Assembly: GCA_026394765.1 (NCBI GenBank)
Contig: JAPKXQ010000019.1
Location: 1-32,844 of the forward strand
From: Methanomicrobiales archaeon
Lineage (GTDB): Archaea > Halobacteriota > Methanomicrobia > Methanomicrobiales > Methanospirillaceae
Length of the DNA stretch: 32,844 nt
Reading direction: 5' to 3'
Below are positions 23,805 to 32,466 of the stretch, piece after piece. The position numbers and the translations under genes were made by a program. The notes beneath the pieces were generated by a model. The model did not search any database. It was not told where the DNA came from and saw only the letters and a program-made list of their open reading frames with translations. The number at the start of each line of letters is the position of its first letter. The stretch's first letter is position 1.

Positions 23805-26549
23805 ATGCTCGAGGAAGAATACCAGCTTGAATACTTCGCCAGCCACGGGCTGACCAGGAATATCTGCACCCACTGCGGTGCGGCCTTCTGGACGAGGGAC
23901 CCTGCAAAGACCCTCTGTGGTGACGCCCCTTGTGAACCCTACCGTTTTATCGGAAACCCGGTCTTTTCCCGCCACTCTGTCGATGAGATGCGCGAGGCGT
24001 TCCTCTCTTTCTTCTCCAGGAACGGTCATACCCGGATCGGGAGGTACCCTGTTGCAGCAAGGTGGCGTGACGATATCTACTTAACCATCGCCTCCATTGC
24101 TGACTTCCAGCCATATGTCACCTCCGGAGAGGTCCCTCCGCCTGCCAACCCTCTCACCATCTCCCAACCATGTATCCGTCTGAATGACTTGGACTCGGTG
24201 GGACGGTCAGGACGTCACCTCACTCTCTTTGAGATGATGGCCCACCATGCCTTCAACAGCCCGGGAGAGGAGATTTACTGGAAAGACCGGACTGTAGAGC
24301 TCTGCGACCAGTTCCTGATGAGTATTGGGGGAGATCTCTCCCGTGTCACCTACAAAGAGTATCCATGGATAGGTGGGGGGAACGCAGGACCGAGTGTGGA
24401 AGTACTGATCGGAGGCCTCGAGGTCGCTACCCTTGTATTCATGAACCTGGGGAAGCAGAGAACAAGTGAGCCTCCGGTTGACCTTGGAGGAGACCTCTAC
24501 TACCCGATGCGGCTGCAGATAGTGGATACGGGCTATGGCCTTGAACGCCTCGTATGGGCTTCGAAGGGGTCACCGACCATCTACGACGCGGTCTTTCCTG
24601 AGATGGTGAGTACTGTTATGGAGGCTGCAGGCCTTTCCCATACCCTCGATGACCCGGAGTTCACCAGGATCCTCTCATTAAATGCAAAGGTCGCCGGTTT
24701 GATGGACATTTCGGGCTCTAACCTATTTGCGCTTCGCAAGAAGGTTGCGACCGCGATCGACGTCCCGATCGAGAGGTTGGACAAGATGATCGCACCCCTC
24801 GAGAAGGTCTATGCCATCGTCGACCATACCCGTTGCCTTGCCTACATGCTTGGGGACTGCATCATCCCCTCCAATGTCCGTGAGGGGTACCTAGCGAGGC
24901 TGGTCGCACGCCGGACGCTGCGCATGATGAATGACCTCAAAATTAAGACTCCTCTGCGGGATTTCGTAGAGGAGCAGATAAGGATCATCGGGCCACAACA
25001 CTTTGACCAGGAGATCTTACTGACCAGGGAGATCATCGACCGCGAAGTCGAGAAGTACGTCTCCACCATGGCTCGGGGGACCAAGATCGTCCAGCGGATC
25101 GCCAAAAATTACAAGGCAAAGACTGAACGGGTCCCTCTGAAGGAGATAATAACCCTCTATGACTCCCACGGGATCCCGCCCGAGATCGTAAAAGAGGTCG
25201 CTGCAAAAGAGGGCGCAGTCGTTGACCTCCCTGACAACTTCTACTCACTTATCGCCGGGATGCATTCCACTACAGATCATGACACGACAACAGACCCTGC
25301 TGCACGATTCAGGGAACGGGTAAGTACACTGCCGCCCACCCGGAAAATCTACTACGATGAGCCCTCTTCGACAGAGTTCGATGCGGTCGTTATCGAGAGT
25401 TTCGAGGGCCAGGTCATCCTGGACCAGACACTCTTCTACCCCGAAGGTGGTGGCCAACCAGCAGACACCGGTATGCTGGTAGGAAGCGAGGTGATGGTAC
25501 GGGTCGAAGGCGTCCAGCGGGTGGGGGAGGTAATCCTCCACGCTGTGGATGGCGGGGGGCTCAGACGGGGCGACCGTGTCAAGGGCGTTATCGATGAAGA
25601 GCGGCGGTGGTCCCTGATGCGCCATCATACCGCGAACCATCTGGTCCTACGTGCCTCCCAGGAAGTCCTCGGGGTGCACGTACACCAGGCCGGAGCCCAG
25701 AAGGGCCCTGAGTCCTCGCGTATCGATATCCGCCATTATAAGCATGTAACCCCCGAAGAGCTGAAAAGGATTGAGATGGCGGCGAACCGGCTTGTGATGA
25801 CTGACCAGCCAGTAGAGATCTCTATCGAAGACAGGGTCCGTGCCGAACAGAAGTACGGTTTTTCCCTCTACCAGGGAGGAGTCCCCCCGGGTCGTGAGAT
25901 CCGCGTGGTCAAAGTGGCCGGGGACATCGAGGCCTGTGCCGGGACCCACTGCACTTCGACCGGTCAGGTGGGCCTCATCAGGATAATCGGGATTGAGCAT
26001 ATCCAGGACGGGATCGAGAGGATCGAATTTTCAGCCGGGGCTGCTGCAGTCAGGTCGGTGCACCATATTGCAGACCTCCTCTCTAGTTCCTCTGCTGTGG
26101 TATCAGTCCAGGAGGAGAACCTCCCCGGGACAGTCCAGCGGTTCTTTTCCGAATGGAAGGACCAGAAAAAAGAGATCGAGCGGCTCTCCAGGCGTATCGT
26201 TGAACTCGAGCTCACCCAGATAATTCCTGAAAAAGTAGGGGGTGTCCCAGTAGTAGTGCGGCGCATCGACCTCCCACCAAAAGACCTTATACCGCTTGCG
26301 ACCGGGATCTCTGACAAGGGTGGGGTGGCAGTCCTGGTGAGCACCGGGCCTGACAGGGTGAGTGTGGTGGTGACTTCAGGAAACCCATCAGTTCATGCCG
26401 GAAACCTGGTGAGCGAGGTCTGTGGTGTCCTCGGTGGAAAGGGTGGAGGAAATGAACGGATGGCCCAGGGGGGAGGCCCGGAGGTCAGCGCACTTGACCT
26501 GGCCATGAAGACAGGAAAAGATCGAATTCTCGCTGCGATCCATGGTTGA
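23805..26549 (+). CDS. alaS: Alanyl-tRNA synthetase, archaeal type
   Basis: The 914-residue enzyme charges tRNA-Ala. It begins with the archaeal extension containing a Cys4-type cluster (CTHCGAAFWTRDP...LCGDAPC), then the class II core (FSRNGHTRIGRYPVAARWRD, NPLTISQPCIRLNDLDSVGR, VSTVMEAAGLSHTLDDPEFT). The editing domain has HHTANH, the paired CAGTHC and the following zinc-site residues, and the C-terminal DHHA1-like domain has GGKGGGNERMAQGG. All expected parts are present and the length is normal. The gene overlaps the next one by eight bases. Confidence 0.98.
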   Translation: MLEEEYQLEYFASHGLTRNICTHCGAAFWTRDPAKTLCGDAPCEPYRFIGNPVFSRHSVDEMREAFLSFFSRNGHTRIGRYPVAARWRDDIYLTIASIADFQPYVTSGEVPPPANPLTISQPCIRLNDLDSVGRSGRHLTLFEMMAHHAFNSPGEEIYWKDRTVELCDQFLMSIGGDLSRVTYKEYPWIGGGNAGPSVEVLIGGLEVATLVFMNLGKQRTSEPPVDLGGDLYYPMRLQIVDTGYGLERLVWASKGSPTIYDAVFPEMVSTVMEAAGLSHTLDDPEFTRILSLNAKVAGLMDISGSNLFALRKKVATAIDVPIERLDKMIAPLEKVYAIVDHTRCLAYMLGDCIIPSNVREGYLARLVARRTLRMMNDLKIKTPLRDFVEEQIRIIGPQHFDQEILLTREIIDREVEKYVSTMARGTKIVQRIAKNYKAKTERVPLKEIITLYDSHGIPPEIVKEVAAKEGAVVDLPDNFYSLIAGMHSTTDHDTTTDPAARFRERVSTLPPTRKIYYDEPSSTEFDAVVIESFEGQVILDQTLFYPEGGGQPADTGMLVGSEVMVRVEGVQRVGEVILHAVDGGGLRRGDRVKGVIDEERRWSLMRHHTANHLVLRASQEVLGVHVHQAGAQKGPESSRIDIRHYKHVTPEELKRIEMAANRLVMTDQPVEISIEDRVRAEQKYGFSLYQGGVPPGREIRVVKVAGDIEACAGTHCTSTGQVGLIRIIGIEHIQDGIERIEFSAGAAAVRSVHHIADLLSSSSAVVSVQEENLPGTVQRFFSEWKDQKKEIERLSRRIVELELTQIIPEKVGGVPVVVRRIDLPPKDLIPLATGISDKGGVAVLVSTGPDRVSVVVTSGNPSVHAGNLVSEVCGVLGGKGGGNERMAQGGGPEVSALDLAMKTGKDRILAAIHG

Positions 26550-27540
26550 CGAAGTGCTCGTCCTCGCACCCGGGGACGAACAGGCGCAGAAGGTAGCAAA
26601 GGCACTGGGGTCTCCTACTGCAGGGGCTATCATCTCATACCTCGCTGAGGGGCCACAGTCCTCAACCGGGATCTGCGACTTCCTCAGCCTTCCTATGAGC
26701 ACGGTGAAGTACCACATAGAAAACCTCCTTGACGCGGGAGTTCTTGAGATCGCACAGACCCGCTACAGTGTAAAAGGGCGAGAGGTGAAGGTCTACCGCC
26801 TTAAGAACAGGGTGCTTATCGTTGCACCGAGGGCAACTGACCTCAAGCAGGCCCTCCTGAAGTACACCGCGGTCTTTGGGATGATGCTCCTTGCCACTCT
26901 AGCCCTCTTTGCATTCACTCCGCTCCTCTCTAACCAGGCAGGAACTGCTGACCTGGCCGATCAGTTCGCCGAAAGTGGAATGGTTGCACCGCTCATGGCA
27001 CCTGGGGAGTCCCTCACTCCGAATATAGAGGTACCTGCCTTAACCCTCGCTGCAATTCCACCGGATGGTCCGAACAAGCTGACTGAAGCAAAAGCAATGG
27101 GGTCAGGAGATCCGACCATACCAATGGCGACTGTGACGCTCACAACGGCGATGGTTGCACCCGTGCAGACACCATTGGCGACAATTTCTTCGAATCTCCA
27201 GGAGTATACCTTAGCCCCCACCGCATTCTCTATGCGAGAGCCGGGCGTGTTGACTGAAGAAACTGTGATTGAGACTGTGACTCCGGCCATATCGATGGCG
27301 ACTGTGACGCTCACACCGACGATGGTTGCACCTGTGCAGGAACCACGATCCTTCGCACCCGAGGCACCAGTCAGTCCAGCGCTAACCTTCCTTGCCGGCG
27401 GCTGTGTTGCCATAGCCCTTCTCCTTATCATCGAGGTCTTGGTGGTGCGGCGGAAGAAAAGTGGTAGGGTGAAGCAGCATGACGTATCCCATGACGGAAT
27501 GGACTCAGATCAGAATGATAGTTCTCCCCTGCTGGTATGA
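26542..27540 (+). CDS. Membrane-anchored ArsR-like HTH regulator
   Basis: The 332-residue protein has an N-terminal winged helix (about 17-95: SPTAGAIISYLAEGPQSSTG, PMSTVKYHIENLLDAGVLEI, wing YSVKGREVKVYRLKN), membrane helix 1 (about 107-129), an outside region of about 150 residues rich in Thr, Pro, Ala and Val, membrane helix 2 (about 281-302, FLAGGCVAIALLLIIEVLVV) and a basic cytoplasmic tail (RRKKSGRVKQ). The outside part contains two copies of MATVTLTxxMVAPVQ, 171 bases apart in the DNA (27124 and 27295). The DNA-binding domain would face the cytoplasm at the membrane. It overlaps alaS by eight bases and the SdpI-like gene by four, so the three are one transcript. Confidence 0.85.
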   Translation: MVDEVLVLAPGDEQAQKVAKALGSPTAGAIISYLAEGPQSSTGICDFLSLPMSTVKYHIENLLDAGVLEIAQTRYSVKGREVKVYRLKNRVLIVAPRATDLKQALLKYTAVFGMMLLATLALFAFTPLLSNQAGTADLADQFAESGMVAPLMAPGESLTPNIEVPALTLAAIPPDGPNKLTEAKAMGSGDPTIPMATVTLTTAMVAPVQTPLATISSNLQEYTLAPTAFSMREPGVLTEETVIETVTPAISMATVTLTPTMVAPVQEPRSFAPEAPVSPALTFLAGGCVAIALLLIIEVLVVRRKKSGRVKQHDVSHDGMDSDQNDSSPLLV

Positions 27541-27911
27541 CCGACGATATTGCTATTTCAGTATTTCCCCTCCTTGTCGGTACCCTCTATATCGTCCTCG
27601 GTATCCCGCTCGCACTCAGGAAGGTCAGGAGGAATCACTGGTACGGCTATCGGATCTCACGCTGCGTCATGGATTATGATGCAGTCTGGTACCCGGTGAA
27701 TGAGAGGGGAGGACGTCACATGGTCATTATTGGGTTAATCCTTGTCTGTTTGGGAATAGCACTCACCATCTCTCCTCCCGGTGCATACGAGGGTTTTTTT
27801 GCGCTTGCAGCCTCTTTTCTCATCGTGGGCATGGGAACTCTCCTTTCCTGGGTGATCTGTCTGCGCATGGCCTGGAAGATTGCAGAGAGCAGTGGCCTCA
27901 AAGTCCGTTGA
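27537..27911 (+). CDS. SdpI-family membrane protein
   Basis: The 124-residue product has a C-terminal SdpI/YhfL-type signature: GIPLALRKVRRNHWYGYRIS, then a hydrophilic YPVNERGGRH loop, followed by membrane helices (MVIIGLILVCLGIALTI, FFALAASFLIVGMGTLLSWV). SdpI of Bacillus subtilis is an immunity protein and signal-transducing partner of the ArsR-type repressor SdpR. Here the gene overlaps (ATGA) the stop of a membrane-anchored ArsR-like regulator, a strikingly similar pairing. Only the second half of a full SdpI is present, which is common in short family members. Whether it confers protection against any toxin is unknown. Confidence 0.8.
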   Translation: MTDDIAISVFPLLVGTLYIVLGIPLALRKVRRNHWYGYRISRCVMDYDAVWYPVNERGGRHMVIIGLILVCLGIALTISPPGAYEGFFALAASFLIVGMGTLLSWVICLRMAWKIAESSGLKVR

Positions 27912-28046
27912 CCCTGTAGGGAAGCAGGGAGATAAGTCCCCTCTCAATTCCCTCTGGGATCTCAAGGACGGTTCTTGGTACCGCGTTGATCCACATGACC
28001 AGGGTCTTTTGGGTGGGATCAGAGAGGACTTTCTCCTTCTCCATTT
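27898..28046 (-). CDS. Possible small ORF between SdpI-like and SIMPL genes
   Basis: A minus-strand frame starting at ATG 28046 encodes about 48 residues, MEKEKVLSDPTQKTLVMW through RGLISLLPYRVNGL. It has balanced composition for a small protein but no recognisable family, no clear ribosome binding site, and its end overlaps the 3' end of the SdpI-like gene on the other strand. I list it as doubtful. Confidence 0.25.
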
Positions 28047-28176
28047 CAACCCTGAACGACGGGTGGCATGGCAGGAGAGGAGCGGGTTTACACGCCGATA
28101 TTGACCTTACTCCCATTTCATTCGCAGTCAAGGTAAACCTTAACCGGAACGCCGCGAATAACTCTCCTGATTACTT

Positions 28177-28899
28177 ATGGAACACAGAAGAACAATTCTT
28201 ACCGCCTTTATGATCCTAATTGCCCTGCTGGCGATGATCGGGGCCGTTTCTGCGGCTGACACAAGTACCGATCGGACGATAACGGCATCAGGGACCGGTT
28301 CTGTAATCGGCACCCCCGATCGTGCTCAGATCTCGCTCGCAGTCGAGACCGAGAGTACTGATGTGAAAGTTGCCCAGGCTGAGAATGCTGCCCTTATGAC
28401 AAAGGTGATGGATGCACTGATCGCAGCAGGGATCCCTAGGGACGCTCTTAAAACCACTGGCTATAACATCTACCCGGTATACGAAGATCTCAAGTTCCCG
28501 GCGCAGAAGATCAAGGCATATCACGTATCGAACACCCTGACGATCACCCTTCACGATGTGAGCAGGACCGGGGAAGTGATTGACATTGGCGTTGCGAACG
28601 GGATCAATCAGGCGAACTCCATCCAGTTCCTCCTCTCCGATGAACAGGCCCAGGTTCTCAGGACCGAAGCGCTGAAAGAAGCTTCTGACAGGGCTGCTGC
28701 CGATGCTCGGACTGTTGCCGCTGCACTCGGTGTCAACCTCACTGTGGTGAAGTCTGTTGATATCGGTGGAGGCTACACCCCGGTACTGTTCCAGAACTAT
28801 GCGAGAAGCGATATGGCGTCCGGTGCAGCATCAACGCCAATCCAGCCAGGTGACGTAACGGTGACCGCAACGGTTACGGTAACCTACCTGATCGAGTAA
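28177..28899 (+). CDS. Secreted SIMPL-domain (DUF541) protein
   Basis: The 240-residue protein has a Sec signal peptide (AFMILIALLAMIGAVSAADT) and a full SIMPL domain: ITASGTGSVIGTPDRAQISL, TKVMDALIAAGIPRDALKTT-GYNIYP, SNTLTITLHDVSRTGEVIDI, NSIQFLLSDEQ and DRAAADARTVAAALGV. SIMPL proteins are periplasmic or extracellular; family members form oligomers, and in eukaryotes the name comes from a signalling partner, but the archaeal role is unknown. The gene is monocistronic, 265 bases after the SdpI-like gene, and has no obvious ribosome binding site before ATG, so the transcript may be leaderless. Confidence 0.92.
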   Translation: MEHRRTILTAFMILIALLAMIGAVSAADTSTDRTITASGTGSVIGTPDRAQISLAVETESTDVKVAQAENAALMTKVMDALIAAGIPRDALKTTGYNIYPVYEDLKFPAQKIKAYHVSNTLTITLHDVSRTGEVIDIGVANGINQANSIQFLLSDEQAQVLRTEALKEASDRAAADARTVAAALGVNLTVVKSVDIGGGYTPVLFQNYARSDMASGAASTPIQPGDVTVTATVTVTYLIE

Positions 28900-29072
28900 A
28901 ATCCTCCTTCTCAATTTTCCCGGGCTTTAATGCGACTCTATGCTGTCTTCGTATCTAAAAAAAAAGATGCGAACAAGACTCAAGTCATTTTTATACATCC
29001 TTTTCGGTACAACCATAGAGGCCCGATAATTTTTATGATATCGGATACGGGTTATCCCGGGAGATAAGTACA

Positions 29073-29702
29073 TCACCTGGTCAGGCGAGATACAACGAAA
29101 TCGACGACAGGAAGTATCAGGTAGATCGCTGAACTCCACGTACTCCCAGTAAGTGCGATAAGGATCCCCAGTACAGAGACAGCAGGAACTATAAGGTTAT
29201 TGATACGGATATATCGGATATATGCCAGTTTCAGCGTCGGTTCGACGAGACGATGACCCTGCGTTGCGTAAAACCACTGGCAGAACATACCCATGCCTAA
29301 AGCAAAGAGATTGGCCTCAAACACCATTGCTCCGATCGGGACTTTGGGGAAATCACCGGAAAATGAGGTCGTAAATGGGAGGAGTGCGACGAAAAGGAGC
29401 ATTGAGAGGTTAATCCATACATACGCCTTATCGATACTCTTCACAGAATTGAGCTGGATATGATGGCTGAGCCAGAATGCACCGAGGATCAGGAATGCAA
29501 GGATGTAGTGCAGAAGATCGGAGTGGAGGGAGACAAGGAGGTCTATGGCATACCCGGTTGACTGTACAATAGTCGATTTCTCCGGCAGGCTGAGACCGAC
29601 GACAAGGAGCGTCATCGCAAAAGCAAATATCCCATCCGAAAGCCCTTCCAGACGTCCCTTGGTGAGGTAGACCTCTGCTTCCCCGTTGCTTTCGTCAGCC
29701 AT
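29073..29702 (-). CDS. TMEM175-type potassium channel (DUF1211)
   Basis: The 209-residue protein opens its first membrane helix with RLEGLSDGIFAFAMTLLVVG, matching the family's FSDGVFA motif (here L-SDGIFA), which forms the pore-lining helix of TMEM175 channels. Further helices are LLHYILAFLILGAFWLSHH, YVWINLSMLLFVALLPFTTS, MVFEANLFALGMGMFCQWFY, NNLIVPAVSVLGILIALTGS and a last one near SAIYLILPVVDFVVS. A single six-helix unit is normal for prokaryotic members, which assemble as tetramers. A TATA box lies at 29733-29739. It is a single gene, convergent with the SIMPL gene. Confidence 0.9.
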   Translation of the reverse strand: MADESNGEAEVYLTKGRLEGLSDGIFAFAMTLLVVGLSLPEKSTIVQSTGYAIDLLVSLHSDLLHYILAFLILGAFWLSHHIQLNSVKSIDKAYVWINLSMLLFVALLPFTTSFSGDFPKVPIGAMVFEANLFALGMGMFCQWFYATQGHRLVEPTLKLAYIRYIRINNLIVPAVSVLGILIALTGSTWSSAIYLILPVVDFVVSRLTR

Positions 29703-29732
29703 ATGTTAACTTGTTTGTTAGGAGCAAATAGA

Positions 29733-29739
29733 ATTTATA
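29733..29739 (-). promoter_or_regulatory. TATA box of TMEM175-type gene
   Basis: TATAAAT on the minus strand lies about 35 bases before ATG 29702, giving a predicted leader of about ten bases. Confidence 0.55.
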
Positions 29740-29900
29740 TTCTTGGAATTTTGTTTGTCTCAAAAATTGAAGCCGGGAGCTGGCAATATGGCCCATAGGA
29801 AATTAGGGTTATGTTTTTTTGAAAAATATACATAGTCAACTTAAGAAAATTCAAAACGCCTAAAAGTCATGCATTAAAGAAAAATTCCCTCTCACCTATT

Positions 29901-30452
29901 TTAGAACTGCATTACTGTGACAAGGAAACTTTCATGGAAATTTAGGGTGGCGATAAACTGAATGGCTTTCTTTGTTGCCCTGATCCGAATATCGTTCTTC
30001 TCGAGCATTTTTTGGATGGTCCCAAGCTGAAGCTCGACAACCGTCTGGGTCTCATCCTTTGTTAGCGGTTTTTACATGATGAGCTCATCGATCTGGTTGA
30101 GGAATTCGAGACGGATGGTCTTCTTGAGCAGTTCGAACACCTGTTGTCGGTTACGGTCGAATACCTCGTCCCGGTTTTTGTCGGTGACATTCTCCAGGTT
30201 TTCCTGGATAATGTGTGACCCGAAGTTCGATGTCATGATAATAATGGTATTCTTGAAATCGACCATACGCCCCTTGTTGTCTGTCAAACGGACGTCGTCA
30301 AGAACCTGCAGTAGGATGTTGAACATATCCGGTTGGGCTTTTTCGATTTCATCCAGAAATACCGCGGAATAGAATTTTCTTCGAACAGCTTCTGTCAGCT
30401 GTCCGCTTTCTTCACATCCCACATACCCCACCAATGCCCCGTTACCCACGGG
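29901..30452 (-). pseudogene. clpB: ClpB remnant, second AAA+ domain
   Basis: The minus-strand frame reads [40 protein letters not shown] (Walker B), [20 protein letters not shown] and IMTSN (sensor 1), [13 protein letters not shown], then TAA at 30072-30074 exactly where relatives have Phe. It goes on in the same frame with KPLTKDETQTVVELQLGTIQ until a stop at 29901-29903. The Walker A half, the first AAA domain and the arginine-finger/C-terminal part are missing, so it is a fragment of a Hsp100 disaggregase. The upstream frame to 30572 is not ClpB-like and overlaps the MFS gene end. Confidence 0.85.
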
Positions 30453-30492
30453 AGTGAAGGTGATGTAAAGCGATAAAGTACAAATCTCCCCC

Positions 30493-31974
30493 CTATAACG
30501 CAGGTGGCGTGAGTGACTCGTCAGCACCCTGCTGATAGTCGGAATGCGTCTCCTGTCTTGCGACGAAAGCAAGGATCAGTATGATGACCCCGATTAGGAA
30601 CGCAAAGAAAAAGGCCAAGTCGAAACCTGTCATGAGGGTCTCTATCCTTATGTTCACGGGTGCTGTCCTCGTAATCTCGTTGTGAGCGGCAACCTTAATG
30701 ACCCCTTGGATAAAAACGAGGTTGAATAGCGCGATTCCCATGGACATGGGTGCAAACCGTTCGACGATGATGAGGCCAGAGACCATGCCCTGATATTTCC
30801 TTGCTACTGAGTTCATGATCATATTGGATGCCGGCGTGAGCATTAGGCCGATCCCGAAGCCGATCAGGCTGAGACAGACGACTACGAATCCTGTAGATGT
30901 GTCTACCCGGATCAACGTCAGCATGAGGAACCCGGCAGCGATCGAGATACCGGCAAGGATGCAGAGCAGCCGCCCACCGGTCCTGTTATAAAGCACCCCT
31001 GCAAGAATCCCAGCGATCCCGCCGGTTACCGAGAGCGCCGTCAAGATCAACCCTGCTGCGGAAGGGACGTAGTGTTGGACATACTCGAGATAAAAGGGTA
31101 ACAAGTAGTTAAGGCCGCCATAACTGAAAAAGATCAGAGCGATGATCACATTGGTCATGAGGAAGTTCCTCCGTGTGAACAAGCGCAAATCGAGCAGCGG
31201 GTCCGGTGATCGGAGCTCGCAGTAGATAAAGCCACCGAGCGTGAGCATGGCGAGTGCGAATGCCATAATAATTGCCGGGGCGGTCCAACCGAAGGCCTGA
31301 CCCTCTGAAAGAGCAAAGAGCAGGCTCGCGAGACCTACGAAGATAAGGGTTGCACCGGCACGGTCGAACCCCCCGGTCCGTTTCACAAGCCTGGTCGTCG
31401 GGATCACTTTTGCACCAAGGAGAATCGCGACGATTCCTACTGGGATGTTAATGAAGAAGATCCAGTTCCAGGAGAGATACTGGCAAAGCACGCCTCCGAT
31501 TGCTGGGCCGACTATCGTCCCGATTGAGGAGAACGTCAAGACGATTCCCATTGCCTTTCCTTTCTGTTCCATCGGGAAAAAGGCCGTGACCATCGCAGGC
31601 CCAATCGCGGCGATCATGGCGGCTCCTACCGCCTGGAACGCCCTCGAACCGATCAGGACTGGGAATGACCCGAGCAAATCGGGAAGAAGCCCGCAGAACA
31701 GCGACCCGGCGGAAAAAAGCAGGAATCCCCAGAGGAAGACCTTCCGAAACCCGATCCCATCTGAGACCTTCCCGAAGATCAGGATGCACCCCGAGATGAC
31801 GAGCAGGTAGATTGTCGATACCCAGCTCACCGTACTGGTCGAGAGATCGAATGCCTCGGATATAGTGGGGAGCGCGATGTTCACGATGGTCCCATCAAGT
31901 GCTGTCATGAACGCGGCAAGCGAGATCGAGATGATCAGAAGGGTAAATCCATTCCGTGCCGTAGCCGTCCCCAT
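30493..31974 (-). CDS. MFS multidrug exporter, DHA2 (14-TM) type
   Basis: The 493-residue protein has the EmrB/QacA features: [20 protein letters not shown] (motif D1), [16 protein letters not shown] (motif A), [20 protein letters not shown], and the antiporter motif C in [20 protein letters not shown], followed by [10 protein letters not shown]. Fourteen hydrophobic segments can be counted. It should export drugs or lipophilic ions in exchange for protons; the substrate cannot be inferred. The C-terminus is short and polar. No regulator gene is adjacent; the nearest candidate partner on the right is the flavodoxin-like gene on the opposite strand. Confidence 0.93.
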   Translation of the reverse strand: MGTATARNGFTLLIISISLAAFMTALDGTIVNIALPTISEAFDLSTSTVSWVSTIYLLVISGCILIFGKVSDGIGFRKVFLWGFLLFSAGSLFCGLLPDLLGSFPVLIGSRAFQAVGAAMIAAIGPAMVTAFFPMEQKGKAMGIVLTFSSIGTIVGPAIGGVLCQYLSWNWIFFINIPVGIVAILLGAKVIPTTRLVKRTGGFDRAGATLIFVGLASLLFALSEGQAFGWTAPAIIMAFALAMLTLGGFIYCELRSPDPLLDLRLFTRRNFLMTNVIIALIFFSYGGLNYLLPFYLEYVQHYVPSAAGLILTALSVTGGIAGILAGVLYNRTGGRLLCILAGISIAAGFLMLTLIRVDTSTGFVVVCLSLIGFGIGLMLTPASNMIMNSVARKYQGMVSGLIIVERFAPMSMGIALFNLVFIQGVIKVAAHNEITRTAPVNIRIETLMTGFDLAFFFAFLIGVIILILAFVARQETHSDYQQGADESLTPPAL

Positions 31975-32173
31975 ACTTCTCGTTTTGTATTGCTGCGCAT
32001 AAGAGGATTATCAAATGTGTTCGGCCCTTAGGTTACGTAACTCGTGTGAACTGTCTCCCTGGCCATTCCGAGATCGTTGGTATAGCGGTCAATTCGCAAA
32101 CGGATACCAATTAATGGCAAAGTATATACATTTCGAAAGCAACAGAATTCTTATCCTTTTAGGAGGAAACGCT
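31975..32173. other. Divergent promoter region
   Basis: This stretch separates the MFS gene (minus) from the short ORF at 32174 (plus). It contains TATATA at 32123-32128 and an AGGAGG ribosome binding site at 32161-32166 for the plus strand. I see no clear TATA box for the MFS gene. Confidence 0.5.
32123..32166 (+). promoter_or_regulatory. TATA box and strong ribosome binding site
   Basis: TATATA (32123-32128) is followed 32 bases later by the perfect anti-16S sequence AGGAGG (32161-32166), seven bases before ATG 32174. Few genes in this window have such a complete ribosome binding site. Confidence 0.55.
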
Positions 32174-32236
32174 ATGAAACACAGTTGGAATCAAAAAATC
32201 TCCAGCATGTGGGCGAAAAACACGACTGATGCTTGA
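32174..32236 (+). CDS. 20-codon small ORF with strong RBS
   Basis: The ORF encodes MKHSWNQKISSMWAKNTTDA and ends with TGA. It has an ideal AGGAGG ribosome binding site at seven-base spacing and a TATA-like element about 50 bases upstream. It may be a genuine small protein, a leader peptide, or the intact start of a truncated gene; I recognise no family. No continuation of the same protein is visible in other frames downstream. Confidence 0.45.
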   Translation: MKHSWNQKISSMWAKNTTDA

Positions 32237-32466
32237 ATTACTATTTTAGGGCTAGGAAAAATAATATACCGAAGTCTTTTGTGATTTGAAAATATTCATA
32301 ACGTGTTGAGTGAATATGACCGAAAATCGATTGAGGTTTTTACCGGTACTGATACTATTCTGCTACCTGAAAACCACGCTACCACTACCCGGATGTCCCC
32401 CTGCAGATATGCTGCACCAGCGGGGAAATGAACCATAGCGTATGAGTAAACTCGGAAGGTTAAAAA
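32237..32466. other. Spacer, no gene supported
   Basis: The spacer between the small ORF and the flavodoxin-like gene is AT-rich at first. The minus frame at 32296-32565 overlaps the start of the flavodoxin-like gene antisense and is a shadow. Confidence 0.4.
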
